The notes: a model not told the origin generated them from the sequence alone. Counted from the stretch's first letter, positions 28,352 to 37,304 are shown. The stretch: DNA of 64,000 bases from Bradyrhizobium sp. CB1650 (GCF_029761915.1 NZ_CP121695.1:2881501-2945500); one strand, 5' to 3'. A program made the numbers and translations.

Positions 28352-29422
28352 TCAACCAGCCGCCTTAGCGTCGGGAAATTTCCACGCGCGCTGATTGTGT
28401 CGTGACGAGAGATCCGGGCACAGCACGAGCTTGCCCTCGAGGCCGCCGGCCTCGAGGCGGCGGTGAGCATCGGCGACCTCGTCGAAGGAGATCCGCTCGG
28501 CGATGCGCGGCCGGATGGCACCTTTTGCCAAGAGCCCGAACAGCCGCTCCAAGTCCTCCTTGAACCAGGCGGGATGTCGCGCCCGCATGGCATTTACCGA
28601 GTAAAAGCGGGCCCGCTTGCCACCGGGCAACAATCTCCACAGGTAAAGGCGCGCGATCTCCATCACGATAGGGAGCATGCGACGCTGTGCCTGCACGCTC
28701 GCCGAGAAGCCGATGGCACAGAGCAGGCCGCCTGGCTTGAGCGCCGCGTATGAGCGGCGATAGCCGTCTTCGCCAACGCCGTCGACGATGACGTCGAACC
28801 CGCCCGGCAGGACCCGCGTGAAATCCTCATGCTTGTAGTCGATCGGCGTTGCCCCTAGCTCTCGGACGAGCGCCATGTGCTCGCGGCGCGCGGTGCCCCA
28901 CAGCTCGAGGCCGGCCAGTCTCCCGAGCACGAGCAGCGCCTGGCCGACGGCGCCGGCGGCGCCGTGCACGAGCACGCGCTGGCCTCGCTGGACCCGGGCC
29001 GCGCGGTGCAGAAGCTGGTACGCGGTCGTCCAGCTCAAGATCAGCGTGGCCGCCTCCGCCGCGTCTACGCCCGCCGGCACGCGGGCCACGTCGTTCGCCA
29101 GCAGCGTGCGATAGTCGGCGTTTGACCCGACCACCGTCATGTCGGCCACGCGGTCGCCAAACTGAAAGCCGCGTACGCCTTCGCCGAGCTGATCGATTTC
29201 CCCGACCACGTCGTAGCCCATTACGAACGGCGGCCGGAGGCGCATCGTTTGCGGGTATAGATGACGCCTGATCAGCACCTCGGTGTAGTTGAGGCTCGAC
29301 GCGAGTACGCGCACCCGCACCTCGCCCCGGCCGGCGGTCGGCAGGGGAGCGTCGACCACCTCCAGCCTCTCGGGATCACCGAAGCGGCTGACTTGAACAA
29401 CGCGATTGCGTGGCTCCATCAT
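28352..29422 (-). CDS. Medium-chain dehydrogenase/quinone oxidoreductase-like protein
   Basis: This is a 356-residue MDR-superfamily enzyme. The GroES-like N domain (VRVLASSLNYTEVLIRRHLY, GYDVVGEIDQLGEGV) is followed by a Rossmann domain with VLVHGAAGAVGQALLVLG as the NADP-binding loop. The Cys/His zinc ligands of alcohol dehydrogenases are not seen, which points to zeta-crystallin/quinone reductase-type activity on quinones or enones. The ATG at 29422 follows AAGGAG by seven bases. It stands alone and is divergent from the Crp/Fnr gene. Confidence 0.85.
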   Translation of the reverse strand: MMEPRNRVVQVSRFGDPERLEVVDAPLPTAGRGEVRVRVLASSLNYTEVLIRRHLYPQTMRLRPPFVMGYDVVGEIDQLGEGVRGFQFGDRVADMTVVGSNADYRTLLANDVARVPAGVDAAEAATLILSWTTAYQLLHRAARVQRGQRVLVHGAAGAVGQALLVLGRLAGLELWGTARREHMALVRELGATPIDYKHEDFTRVLPGGFDVIVDGVGEDGYRRSYAALKPGGLLCAIGFSASVQAQRRMLPIVMEIARLYLWRLLPGGKRARFYSVNAMRARHPAWFKEDLERLFGLLAKGAIRPRIAERISFDEVADAHRRLEAGGLEGKLVLCPDLSSRHNQRAWKFPDAKAAG

Positions 29423-29948
29423 GGGCGATCTCCTTGCAATGCATCCAGCGCAAGGACGGGCACACTTCCGCAACACCTTTGCATCGCCACGTCGGCAAAT
29501 GTTGAGACTATGGCCGGCCTGAAGTTCTACGTTGATTTGGCTCAAATTTCCTGCGTGGCACCTCGTCGGCAGGCACGGGATATGCCGGGCATCGTCTGTC
29601 TCGGCGGGACGCCCGCTTCCAGTAGCTTGCGCGCATCATCGCGTAGAACGCGCCGATCGCGGTCCGAGGCGTGATTCTCGCACCATTCTTCCGAGATCGC
29701 CGCAGCGTTTGCCGCGCCCCGGAAATGGAGCTCCCTATGGTGTTACCCATGCGCATTTTGCAATTGTGCCGCGTAGCGCCTGAATCTAAGTCCGCGATGA
29801 TTCTGCGAGACGCCACGCGGATCGCGTTTGGAGTTTTGTTTTTGAGACTGAGAGCTTCCGCAGCTGAATTGGAATTCGGAGCGCGTAGCGTTGGCGGATT
29901 TAAACAAAGTTTGAGGCTGCCGCCCTATCCCGCTCGAAATGCGATGCG
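29423..29948. other. Intergenic region between divergent genes
   Basis: It should contain promoters for the oxidoreductase (minus) and the Crp/Fnr regulator (plus). Two overlapping frames (29508-29816 minus, 29532-29783 plus) have no recognisable features or ribosome-binding sites. Confidence 0.4.
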
Positions 29949-30674
29949 GTGGATGGGGCGCGGCGGGCCACAGTGACGCTTCCCAGCGGAATTGGTAACC
30001 GACTTCTGGCAGCACTACCGGCGGCCGACTTCGATCTGCTGGCACCCGAGCTCGATATGGTCGCGCTCGATCGGGATGCGGTCGTGTCGCGGGCGGGTGA
30101 CCAGACCGAGCACGTGTTGTTCCCTCATAGTGGCGCCATTTCGGTGATGATCGACGTGGCGAACGGGCAGACCGTCGCCAGCGCCGCAATAGCGCGCGAG
30201 GGAGCGGTAGGCACTCTTTCAGTGCTGGGGCCGTCCCCTGTGGCCGTGACCGCCATCGTTCGTGCCGCGGGCACCGCCTCGCGGATCCCTGCATCGCGGT
30301 TCCACGCCGCTTTCAGCCGGAGCCACGCAGTCCAGATTCGCTTCAAGGCGATGCTGATACAGTTTCAAATCGGCGGGGCCTGCAATGCGCTGCATCCGGT
30401 CCAAGCCCGCATGGCTCGCTGGCTGCTCCAGCTTCGCGACCGCATCGACGACGACGTCCTCCCGCTCACCCAGGAGGCGCTATCGCAAATACTGGGTGTG
30501 CGACGACCGACGGTGACGCTCCTGATGCGCAATCTGCGCGCTTCCGGAGCGATCAGATCCGAACGGCGGGGCGAAATCGAGATCGACCAATCGCGGCTCG
30601 CAGCGGTGGCCTGCGAATGCCGCGATACACTGCGTCTCGAACTCGAAGAGACCTTATCTGCGAATCTGGCCTGA
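29949..30674 (+). CDS. Crp/Fnr-family transcription regulator
   Basis: The 241-residue protein has an N-terminal cNMP-binding-type beta barrel (LLAPELDMVALDRDAVV, EHVLFPHSGAISVMI, REGAVGTLSVLG) and a C-terminal winged helix (LTQEALSQILGVRRPTVTLLM as the recognition-helix region). The canonical phosphate-binding RxS signature of CRP is not evident, nor are Fe-S cysteines as in FNR, so the effector is unclear. Related rhizobial proteins respond to stress. A cyclase-TPR gene lies convergent just beyond. Confidence 0.85.
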   Translation: MDGARRATVTLPSGIGNRLLAALPAADFDLLAPELDMVALDRDAVVSRAGDQTEHVLFPHSGAISVMIDVANGQTVASAAIAREGAVGTLSVLGPSPVAVTAIVRAAGTASRIPASRFHAAFSRSHAVQIRFKAMLIQFQIGGACNALHPVQARMARWLLQLRDRIDDDVLPLTQEALSQILGVRRPTVTLLMRNLRASGAIRSERRGEIEIDQSRLAAVACECRDTLRLELEETLSANLA

Positions 30675-30829
30675 GCTCGCGTTTTGGTTCTGCCGACGCA
30701 GTAAATGAACCGGGCGATGCTGGCCGTTCGGCGCGGCCCAGTGAAGCCGGCGAAGACGGTGCCGACCTCGTGCGGGATCGTAGAGCGGCTCGCTGCAAAG
30801 CAGAACGAATGGCCCGAAGTTCAGCAGCC

Positions 30830-32608
30830 TCACCCCCTCCATCCGGCCTTACGCAGACCGTCGACGAGATGCGCGTGGTCTTCCGGCCGAAACCACGGAG
30901 CTCTGCTGCGGACATACATGTCGAATGCCCCCGGTGCACGCGAGACGGCCTTTTCCAGTTCTTCCTTCGCTTCCGCTGTGCGGCCAAGCTGGCCCAGCGC
31001 CGCCGCGGACCAGCGGTAAATCATCGGAAAATCGGGATACGACCGGATCAGACGTTTTGCGGCCTCGATCGAAGCCTCGTATTCGCCGCAGAAATATGAA
31101 CCGCACGCAATGTGCAACAAGCGCACTGCCAGATAGGGATCGCGGGGATCGAGCCTGATACACGCGTTGAGAGCCGAGACCCCATCCTTGGGTCGTCCGG
31201 CAAAGATCAGCGTCGCGCCTCGATGGCCATGCGCGATCGCCAGATTTGGACTCATGGAGAGAGCCCGCTCGATCTCCGCCAACGCATCGTCAGCCTCGCC
31301 GCGTGCCTGCAAGGCCCAGCCAAGGCACGAACGGGCTTCCGCATCGGCACCATCGAGCGCGACCGCCCGGCGGGCCAAGGCCTCCGCCGAGCGTTGCGCG
31401 TCTCGCAGGCCTATCTTCTGGTAGAGCGCGGCCGCCTGCAGCTGATACAGAGCGAGCGCGCTGTAGCTGCCGCCGAAGGTCGGGTCGAGATCGATCGCCT
31501 GTCTGAAGAATTTCTCTGCGGTCTCATCGTCCTCTGCGGTCGCTTTGCTCAGATGCCACAGGCCGCGCTGATAGGCTGCCCAGGCATCAAGGCTCCCCGG
31601 CGGCCTGCGCATGGCGCGTCGGAGCTCGGCGTCTGCAATGGCGGGGGCGAGCGCAGTCGTCAGCGCTTCGGTAAGTTCATCCTGCACGGCGAAAACATCC
31701 GCGAGATCGCGGTCGTAGCGCTCGGCCCACACATGATTGCTAGTCGCCGCCTCTATGAGCTGCGCGGTCACGCGGATCCGGCTGCCGGCCTTGCGCACGC
31801 TACCTTCAAGCACGTAACGGACGCCGAGCTCGCGCCCGACCTGTCTCACATCAACCGCTCGCCCTTTGTAAGTGAACGACGAGTTCCGCGCGATGACGAA
31901 CAACGAGGGATAGCGCGATAGCGCCGTGATCACATCTTCGGCTATACCGTCGGAGACGAATTCCTGCTCGGGGTCGCCACTCATATTGGTCAGCGGCAGC
32001 ACGGCGACAGACGGTTTGTCAGGCAACGCGAGCGCCGGAACCTCGCGTTTGGGCGTCGCGGTCCGCGGACCGGGGTCGATGATGATGCGGTAAACGTGGA
32101 CCGGCCGGGCGATGTTCTTCAGAGTTTGCTCGCCCGCTTCCTCGACGTCGAAAGGCACCTTGTCGCGCGCATGATTGAAGACGGTCTGAGAAATACAGAT
32201 GCCGCCTGGGTCGGCGATGCTCTCGAGCCGCGCCGCGATGTTGACGCCGTCTCCAAAGATGTCATGGGCTTCGACGATGATGTCGCCGATATTGAGCCCT
32301 ACACGGAAAAGAATGCGTCTGTCTTCCTCATCGTCGCTGGTAAGTTCGTTGATGCGGGACTGGAACTGCATGGCAGCCCGCACCGCTTCGACCGCACTTG
32401 GAAACTCCGCCAAAAACCCGTCGCCGGTGTTCTTCACGATGCGGCCGCCGTGCTGCGCAATCGCGGGCTCGACGCCTCCGGCGAGGAGTGCCGTCAGCTT
32501 GGCGTGGGTCGCCTCTTCGTCATCGTGCATGAGCCGAGAATAGCCAGCGACGTCGGCGGCCAAGATCGCCGATAATCTACGCTCGACTCGGACCCGCTCT
32601 TGCACCAT
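30830..32608 (-). CDS. Class III adenylate cyclase fused to a TPR-type domain
   Basis: This 592-residue protein has a class III cyclase domain at residues 1-185 (metal-binding Asp in ILAADVAGYSRLM and KNTGDGFLAEF; NxxxR in GVNIAARLE). A conserved linker domain follows (ALPDKPSVAVLPLTNMSGDP, VIARNSSFTYKG, GVRYVLEGSVRKAG), then TPR repeats (residues ~340-590). This architecture is common in Bradyrhizobium and makes cAMP in the cytoplasm. A second member of similar design is at 49209-50975. Confidence 0.9.
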   Translation of the reverse strand: MVQERVRVERRLSAILAADVAGYSRLMHDDEEATHAKLTALLAGGVEPAIAQHGGRIVKNTGDGFLAEFPSAVEAVRAAMQFQSRINELTSDDEEDRRILFRVGLNIGDIIVEAHDIFGDGVNIAARLESIADPGGICISQTVFNHARDKVPFDVEEAGEQTLKNIARPVHVYRIIIDPGPRTATPKREVPALALPDKPSVAVLPLTNMSGDPEQEFVSDGIAEDVITALSRYPSLFVIARNSSFTYKGRAVDVRQVGRELGVRYVLEGSVRKAGSRIRVTAQLIEAATSNHVWAERYDRDLADVFAVQDELTEALTTALAPAIADAELRRAMRRPPGSLDAWAAYQRGLWHLSKATAEDDETAEKFFRQAIDLDPTFGGSYSALALYQLQAAALYQKIGLRDAQRSAEALARRAVALDGADAEARSCLGWALQARGEADDALAEIERALSMSPNLAIAHGHRGATLIFAGRPKDGVSALNACIRLDPRDPYLAVRLLHIACGSYFCGEYEASIEAAKRLIRSYPDFPMIYRWSAAALGQLGRTAEAKEELEKAVSRAPGAFDMYVRSRAPWFRPEDHAHLVDGLRKAGWRG

Positions 32609-32736
32609 GGCCCACCACCCGGCTAATATTCTACGATGGATCAGACCGCAGCGCCAAACGGGCTCTTGCGGTCGTTGCGGCTAAGTTGAAACGCGTCAGC
32701 CGCACTGACCGAGGTTTGTCTTTATGGGGACGTGCT

Positions 32737-32853
32737 CTAGCTCGCCGGTGCCTTGCGGCCGATCAGGCCGAGCACGATCATGACGAGGCTGATAGCGCCG
32801 ACAGCGAGGGACGGCGGCTTCGACCCCGAGTGGAAATTGCGCTTAGCAAGATG
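32737..32853 (-). pseudogene. Possible C-terminal membrane-segment remnant
   Basis: One frame reads HSGSKPPSLAVGAIS followed by LVMIVLGLIGRKAPAS-stop, a convincing membrane tail. No start codon is found because a stop precedes it. It is probably the remnant of a small membrane-protein gene. Confidence 0.25.
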
Positions 32854-32865
32854 TTGTCGGTCGCA

Positions 32866-33135
32866 TCAGTATGGGGCTGATGAACGCAAGCGGCCGCCCG
32901 ATAACCTCGGCTGCGCTCGTGGCCAATAGGGGTTCTCCAAGCACATCGCTGCAAGTCCGATCGCCGCCGCTCGGCACTGATCCCATGATGTATAGGCGCA
33001 CTCGAAGTAGGTGCTGCCACCCCACTCCCATTTCTGAAGGCAGACGGGATGCCTGGGATCGTAAGTTTGAGCTGTTGCCGAGGTAATCACCAGGATCGCC
33101 GCACTGCCCAGGAATAGCCAACGTAGCATCCGCAT
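32866..33135 (-). CDS. DUF3551-type small secreted protein
   Basis: This protein of about 89 residues has a signal peptide (WLFLGSAAILVITSATAQ). Its mature part fits the DUF3551 pattern: PVCLQKWEWGGSTYFECAYT, SWDQCRAAAIGLAAMC and ENPYW, with four cysteines. DUF3551 proteins are numerous in Bradyrhizobium and of unknown function. The ATG at 33135 follows a GGAGGT box. Confidence 0.8.
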   Translation of the reverse strand: MRMLRWLFLGSAAILVITSATAQTYDPRHPVCLQKWEWGGSTYFECAYTSWDQCRAAAIGLAAMCLENPYWPRAQPRLSGGRLRSSAPY

Positions 33136-33201
33136 CGCCACCTCCTTCAAATGGTCGACAGAGCTTTCTGAAGGCCGCTCTATTGTCGATATGTGACCCG
33201 G

Positions 33202-35081
33202 AGCCGAAGCCGGATTTGCGGCAACCGCGCGTCCATTGCCAGCGGAGCTTGCCCACGCCGCTGGCGCCGTTCACTTAGGTGGCGCGAACGTAACCGTAGC
33301 GCAGGTTCGACGGTCGCTTGGAAGCTTGTGTGTACTCGCTCTTGAGCGCCGCGAGGCGGTCCTCGGAAAAGGCCGGCATCCTGGTATTCTCGGCCGCCTT
33401 CAGCTTGATCTTGTAGAACCTGGTTGCGTTGCCCGCGAAGATCAGCTGCTTGGTCGCGCTGTTGGCGTCGCCAAGCGCCGCAAAGCCGTACTTCCTCTGC
33501 ATATCCTCGGGGATTTCGAGCCGGCGCAGCGCCTCGATCTGCCACTGTGGTGAGCCGTACCAGACCGAGTCGGTGCCCCACATGACGTGGTCGACCCCCA
33601 TCCCCTTGATCAGCGTGCCGACCAGCGCGGCGCAGAACTTCGGATGCGCCACCGCCGAGTTGGCAAAGGACGTGCCGAGCTCGGCATAGACGTTGGTGAC
33701 GCCGAACTTCTGCGGGATTTCCGCGAGATCGGTGGCCCACTGGATACGGCCGGTCTGCTCGAAATCCGCCCAGGCCTGATCGGGTAGTTCGAGGAACGGC
33801 CGCAGCGCCGAGTGATAGATCACGAAGTTCATCTGCGGCCAATCCTTCGCGGCCTTTCCGATGTCCCACGCCGTTGCGTATTCCCACACGCCGGCGAACG
33901 ACTTCTCATAATCGGGTGGCAGCAGCCCCTTGTGGATGCACAGCGTATTGATGCCGGCCTTCACTGCCTAGAACGGATACATCACCTGCTCGTCGTCGAG
34001 CCGCCATGGGAACTTCGAGGGCGCCAGCGGATCGCCAATGGTGTAGGACTTCCAGGAATCTGGCTTGTAGACCTCGATCGCCTTGTCCACCTCGTCCATC
34101 CAGCCGGGTTGCTTGGGGGTGATGACGCTGTGCGCCAGCAGGCGGCGCGAACCGGCGAAGTCGTTGATCAGTTCTCGCGCCTTGACGATCTGCTCGTTGG
34201 AGAGAAGCCACCAGCTCGGGTCGTCGAACGGCGCGCCGCTCAAGAGCGCCATGTTGGTGTCGCTGTCGTAATAGATCTCCTTCACGTAATTCTGGAACTT
34301 GTAGCGGGCGAGCGAGGAAACGCCTTCCGCCTTCATCTTGGGATTCCAGTGCTGGCTCGCGAAATCCGCCAGCCCCAGAAGCTCCTTGTGGTCGAAGTCG
34401 TCGCGCACGAAATGGGTCTGGACGTCGAAGATGAACTGGTCGGCGAGGCTTTGCGTCCGGGCCAGCATCAATTCGGGCTCGCGGGCCTCGGCGGGCGCGA
34501 CCTGGAAAACATTGCCGTAGATGTCGTTCATGGCGAGGAACGCCGCCGCCATGCCGCAGCTCGTATGCAAGAACTGCCTGCGGCTCAAGCCGAGGTGCTT
34601 GCCGTTCACGTCGGCGAGCTCGTTGATCCGCGCCTCGACTCTTCTCTAGACAGCGCTCTGCGGGGGCGGGAGATACTCGCCGTTGGAGACAATCTGGGTC
34701 GGAATCGGCATTGCCGACGATGCCGCCTCTGCGCCCGCGACGAGACGCTGTTCTCGCTCACTAAGCCAGGTGCTCATTGTTCTCCTCCCATTTGTTGGCC
34801 ATCGACCGTGCTGGGCGGTGCGTGCATGCGGCTACGCGTTTGGCCGGCTCCCAATCAGTGAGCTGGACCGACCAGGCGTACCTCTCCGGTTCATCCACGC
34901 ATGAAGCCATCACACGCACGCCCCACTCGCAGGCGAATCCTTGATCGCTTCATCTGCGAGAGCGGCAGGGCATACTCGAAAAGCGACTTGTAGCAACGGC
35001 GTACCGTTGCCGATTCAAGGCTCAAACTTTTATTGGCGCAAGCGATGTGATCCGACAGTTACGTTGTCCCAACACCGCATC
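33202..35081 (-). repeat. 1.88-kb duplicated segment, copy 2
   Basis: Direct repeat of 14885-16764 with scattered substitutions and the same length. Recombination between the copies would delete about 18.3 kb. No transposase or inverted repeats mark the borders. Confidence 0.9.
33275..34777 (-). pseudogene. Tat-exported amidohydrolase, copy 2, with two in-frame TAG codons
   Basis: It is nearly identical to the copy at 14958-16460, including the same TAG after DDEQVMYPF (33968-33970). A further TAG replaces a CAG codon about 44 codons after the start (…PPPQSAV-stop, near 34647). The stop upstream of the Tat signal leaves only internal starts such as the ATG at 34609, just before LGLSRRQFLH. 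This copy is further decayed than copy 1. The shared stop means the gene was already broken when duplicated, unless TAG is read through. Confidence 0.88.
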
Positions 35082-35279
35082 TCGGCTAAATCAGCGAAGT
35101 GGCGACAGCTCTCATTGAAGTCCGCCTAATGGGGCATAGCGGACGAGATCTGCTCACGCTGAGTTTTTCGCATTTTGACCCAAGGGCGGTCATCGCCGTG
35201 TCAAATCTGCCGTGATGCAGAACAGCGATGCCGTCACACGACGTAAAGGGCCTCGGCCCCATTGTGGGCGCCGCACCTA
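34778..35279. other. Upstream part of the duplication, then unique intergenic DNA
   Basis: Up to 35081 the sequence belongs to the 1.88-kb duplication (non-coding upstream part). Beyond it lies intergenic DNA with a short fragment of repeat R2 (GGGGCATAGCGGAC at about 35132) and no supported gene. Confidence 0.45.
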
Positions 35280-35293
35280 TTGATTCAGATCAA
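35280..35293 (+). promoter_or_regulatory. FixK/FNR box upstream of a small secreted protein gene
   Basis: TTGATTCAGATCAA matches the TTGA-N6-TCAA consensus exactly. Its end is 63 bases before the ATG at 35357. Class II activation (box centred near -41.5) would place transcription start near 35328 with a 5' leader of about 29 bases. Confidence 0.7.
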
Positions 35294-35356
35294 CGGCGAC
35301 ACGCAAGGCGACATGTCACATTGTGTTTGATCATCGTCCTACACGGAGAGAACAAC

Positions 35357-35638
35357 ATGGCAAAAAATGTCAAGCTTCTTGGATTGATCGTGACTGCCGC
35401 GCTCTTTACGGCAGCTCCGTTGTCGCTCCATTACTCGCCGGCGAAAGTGCTATCCGTATCTCTTGACCGTGCTGACGCAAGAGTTGGGCGACCACTGACG
35501 CCGATGAGCGTAGCAGGCGTCAATCGCAGGGTGCATCGGCGAGCTTACTATGGTGCGGCAGCGGCGGGAGCTGCGGCTTACGGAGCGTACGGCTACCGAA
35601 GGGCTTGTGGATACTATCCGTATCCGCCCTGCTATTGA
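35357..35638 (+). CDS. Small secreted Gly/Tyr-rich protein, FixK-boxed
   Basis: This 93-residue protein has a signal peptide (LLGLIVTAALFTAAPLSL) and a C-terminal tail YGAYGYRRACGYYPYPPCY with two cysteines. An upstream FixK box suggests induction at low oxygen. The start at 35357 has GGAGAG upstream and yields a proper signal peptide, unlike the longer frame from 35228. It ends 30 bases from the convergent FixK-like gene. Function unknown. Confidence 0.7.
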   Translation: MAKNVKLLGLIVTAALFTAAPLSLHYSPAKVLSVSLDRADARVGRPLTPMSVAGVNRRVHRRAYYGAAAAGAAAYGAYGYRRACGYYPYPPCY

Positions 35639-35668
35639 GGCTCATCGTTGGCCTGAGCGGCGTAGCCT

Positions 35669-36355
35669 TTAATCGGCTAACTCTACAGGTCGAAGGAGTT
35701 GCTCGCGGTCGAGCAGCCGGACCTCGCGTTGTGTGCTGCCAACGAAGTCGAGGGCTCCCGCGCGACGCAATCGCGACAAAGCGCGAGATACTGTTTCCAA
35801 GGTCAGCCCGAGATAGTCAGCAATGTCGCGGCGTGACATCGGGAGTGTCATGTTGCCAGCGGCGGTAAGACGCTCGTCCATTTCTAGGAGGAACGCGGCA
35901 ACCCTTTCGACTGCATCTTTTCGGCCCAAAAGAAGCATGTGATCTTCAGCATGCTGGAGGCTTTTCGTCGTCATGCTGATCAGGTTGCGGGTTACCGCTG
36001 CATCGCTGTCGGCCACCGTTTCGAGGCTTTGACGCTTGATCAGCCGAACCGTGGTCTTGATGATCGCTTCTGCGGTAAAGCGGTGTGTGCTGCCATTCTC
36101 CAGACCAAAGATGTCGCCGACAAGGTGAAAAGCGCCGATCTGACGACGGCCGTCCGAGAGCAGCTTGTAGGTTCGCACCGCACCGTTTTTGACTTGATAG
36201 ACGTACTCGGCGGGTTCTTTCTCGCCGTAGATTTCGGCACCCTTCTTGTAGGTAAACTCGATAAGGCTGACGAGCGGGTTTGTATCGCTTGTCATGCCGA
36301 GGTCGTGGAGTGAGTTGAGCCGGGGCGTCTGGTCAGTGGTGATGCGCAAAAACAT
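35669..36355 (-). CDS. FixK-like Crp/Fnr transcription regulator
   Basis: The 228-residue protein has an effector-domain barrel (EIYGEKEPAEYVYQVKNGAVR, IGAFHLVGDIFGLE) and a winged helix with the FixK-type recognition region MSRRDIADYLGLTLETVSRAL. The Fe-S cysteines of FNR are absent, so it fits the FixK branch, which binds TTGA-N6-TCAA sites. Such sites lie at 35280 and 36951, on both sides of the gene. The ATG at 36355 has a GGAGAGG box; the longer frame starts earlier without one. It may control the neighbouring small genes; its own promoter has no such box. Confidence 0.85.
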   Translation of the reverse strand: MFLRITTDQTPRLNSLHDLGMTSDTNPLVSLIEFTYKKGAEIYGEKEPAEYVYQVKNGAVRTYKLLSDGRRQIGAFHLVGDIFGLENGSTHRFTAEAIIKTTVRLIKRQSLETVADSDAAVTRNLISMTTKSLQHAEDHMLLLGRKDAVERVAAFLLEMDERLTAAGNMTLPMSRRDIADYLGLTLETVSRALSRLRRAGALDFVGSTQREVRLLDREQLLRPVELAD

Positions 36356-36542
36356 TGGCGCCTCTCCAAAATCATGCGCGGAATGATAACTCATTGCCGC
36401 ATCGCCGATTTTTATCGTTATGAGAAGCGTACCGGGCGATTTTCCGTGAGGTCATTGTACCAAGGTGCAATGTGGCAATCCGTCCCCAAGCGTGCGGGTC
36501 GTCGCCCAATGTCACTGACGACCTGTTGGTTCATGCACGCGA

Positions 36543-36713
36543 TCAGTTCAGTTTGTTGCGAAGCATCCTAATGATCAGCCGAAGATCATTCATGTAGTCC
36601 TTGATGAGCTGACGTCTCTCTGCTACGCGCAAAGGTCCGATGGCCGTGATCTTCTGCCGACGCCGTTTTTTCTTGGGTCGTGCAGGTTTGGTCGGCGTGC
36701 TGATCGCTATCAC
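36543..36713 (-). CDS. Small basic protein of 56 residues
   Basis: A GTG-started frame with GAGAGG upstream encodes a very basic lead (KPARPKKKRRRQKITAIGP) followed by a regular helix (RVAERRQLIKDYMNDLRLII). Base composition and helical periodicity look real. It lies downstream of the 26-residue membrane peptide and the FixK box at 36951, so may be part of the same transcript. Family not recognised. Confidence 0.5.
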   Translation of the reverse strand: MIAISTPTKPARPKKKRRRQKITAIGPLRVAERRQLIKDYMNDLRLIIRMLRNKLN

Positions 36714-36809
36714 GGGTTGGCTTGCCTCTCGTCAGCTGCCGCGCATCCTTGCGCAACATAGTCTTCACGACTGCTGGCGCTTCCACATAGGTTAAGCGCC
36801 AGGTCGCCG

Positions 36810-36890
36810 TCACAGAAGCATCGACACGATAGCCAGCAAGCCGAGACCCGTCGACGCCCGAACCAGCGAATGGACTATCCACGGCCGCAT
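36810..36890 (-). CDS. 26-residue membrane peptide behind a FixK box
   Basis: The frame MRPWIVHSLVRASTGLGLLA continues as a hydrophobic segment to a TGA. A GAAGGGGG box lies 9 bases upstream. A perfect TTGA-N6-TCAA palindrome ends 61 bases before the ATG, the same spacing as at the two other boxed genes. The size and hydrophobicity recall small respiratory-oxidase subunits or other membrane miniproteins, but this is only analogy. Confidence 0.45.
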   Translation of the reverse strand: MRPWIVHSLVRASTGLGLLAIVSMLL

Positions 36891-36950
36891 GACGATCAGC
36901 CCCCTTCGGATTGCCTCCGATAACAGCAACTACCGAACAGGCCGAGTTCA

Positions 36951-36964
36951 TTGATGTACATCAA
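36951..36964 (-). promoter_or_regulatory. Perfectly palindromic FixK/FNR box
   Basis: TTGATGTACATCAA is a perfect 14-base palindrome. On the minus strand it lies 60 bases before the ATG of the 26-residue membrane peptide, at class II spacing. No plus-strand gene starts within reach before the repeat at 37039. Confidence 0.65.
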
Positions 36965-37038
36965 AGGCTGAATAGTCGGCTGATCAGATCGTTGAAGAGC
37001 AGGGCCGCCTCAGTTGGCGACCCCTCCAACTTCGCCTG

Positions 37039-37153
37039 TTGGCCTTCGCGTCGTTTGCACCGCCCCACAACCTCGGTCGCTTACGGGGCATAGCGGACGT
37101 CGACGCGCGGCCGTCTATCGCAAAGGGCGACGCTCGTGACCCCTTTCGGACCT
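37039..37153 (+). repeat. Dispersed intergenic repeat, type R2
   Basis: Contains GGCCTTCGCGTCGTTTGCAC, GGGGCATAGCGGACGTCGAC and GCGACGCTCGTGACCC, ending in CGGACCT. A close copy is at 58351-58465. The tail GACGCTCGTGACCC is shared with type R1. Confidence 0.8.
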
Positions 37154-37211
37154 CTGGTGAGGTCCGGTATCGCGTCGCTATCAGGGCACGGCGGACCTCA
37201 TACGCCCTGAT
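37147..37211 (+). other. Two strong hairpins upstream of the split IS110 transposase
   Basis: A perfect 8-bp stem with a 4-nt loop (CGGACCTC-TGGT-GAGGTCCG, 37147-37166) is followed by another perfect 8-bp stem (ATCAGGGC at 37180, GCCCTGAT ending 37211). They lie 94-158 bases before the transposase start, where IS110-group elements carry their bridge RNA. The element border is unknown, so the first hairpin may belong to the repeat. Confidence 0.4.
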
Positions 37212-37304
37212 CTGCGGCGCGGAGTTTATGATGGGGTGGACGCCCCGCCGACGGCATCGATGTGCCAAAGTGGAGGTGTTTAGCACCACTTAAGGGAGGC
37301 GTCC

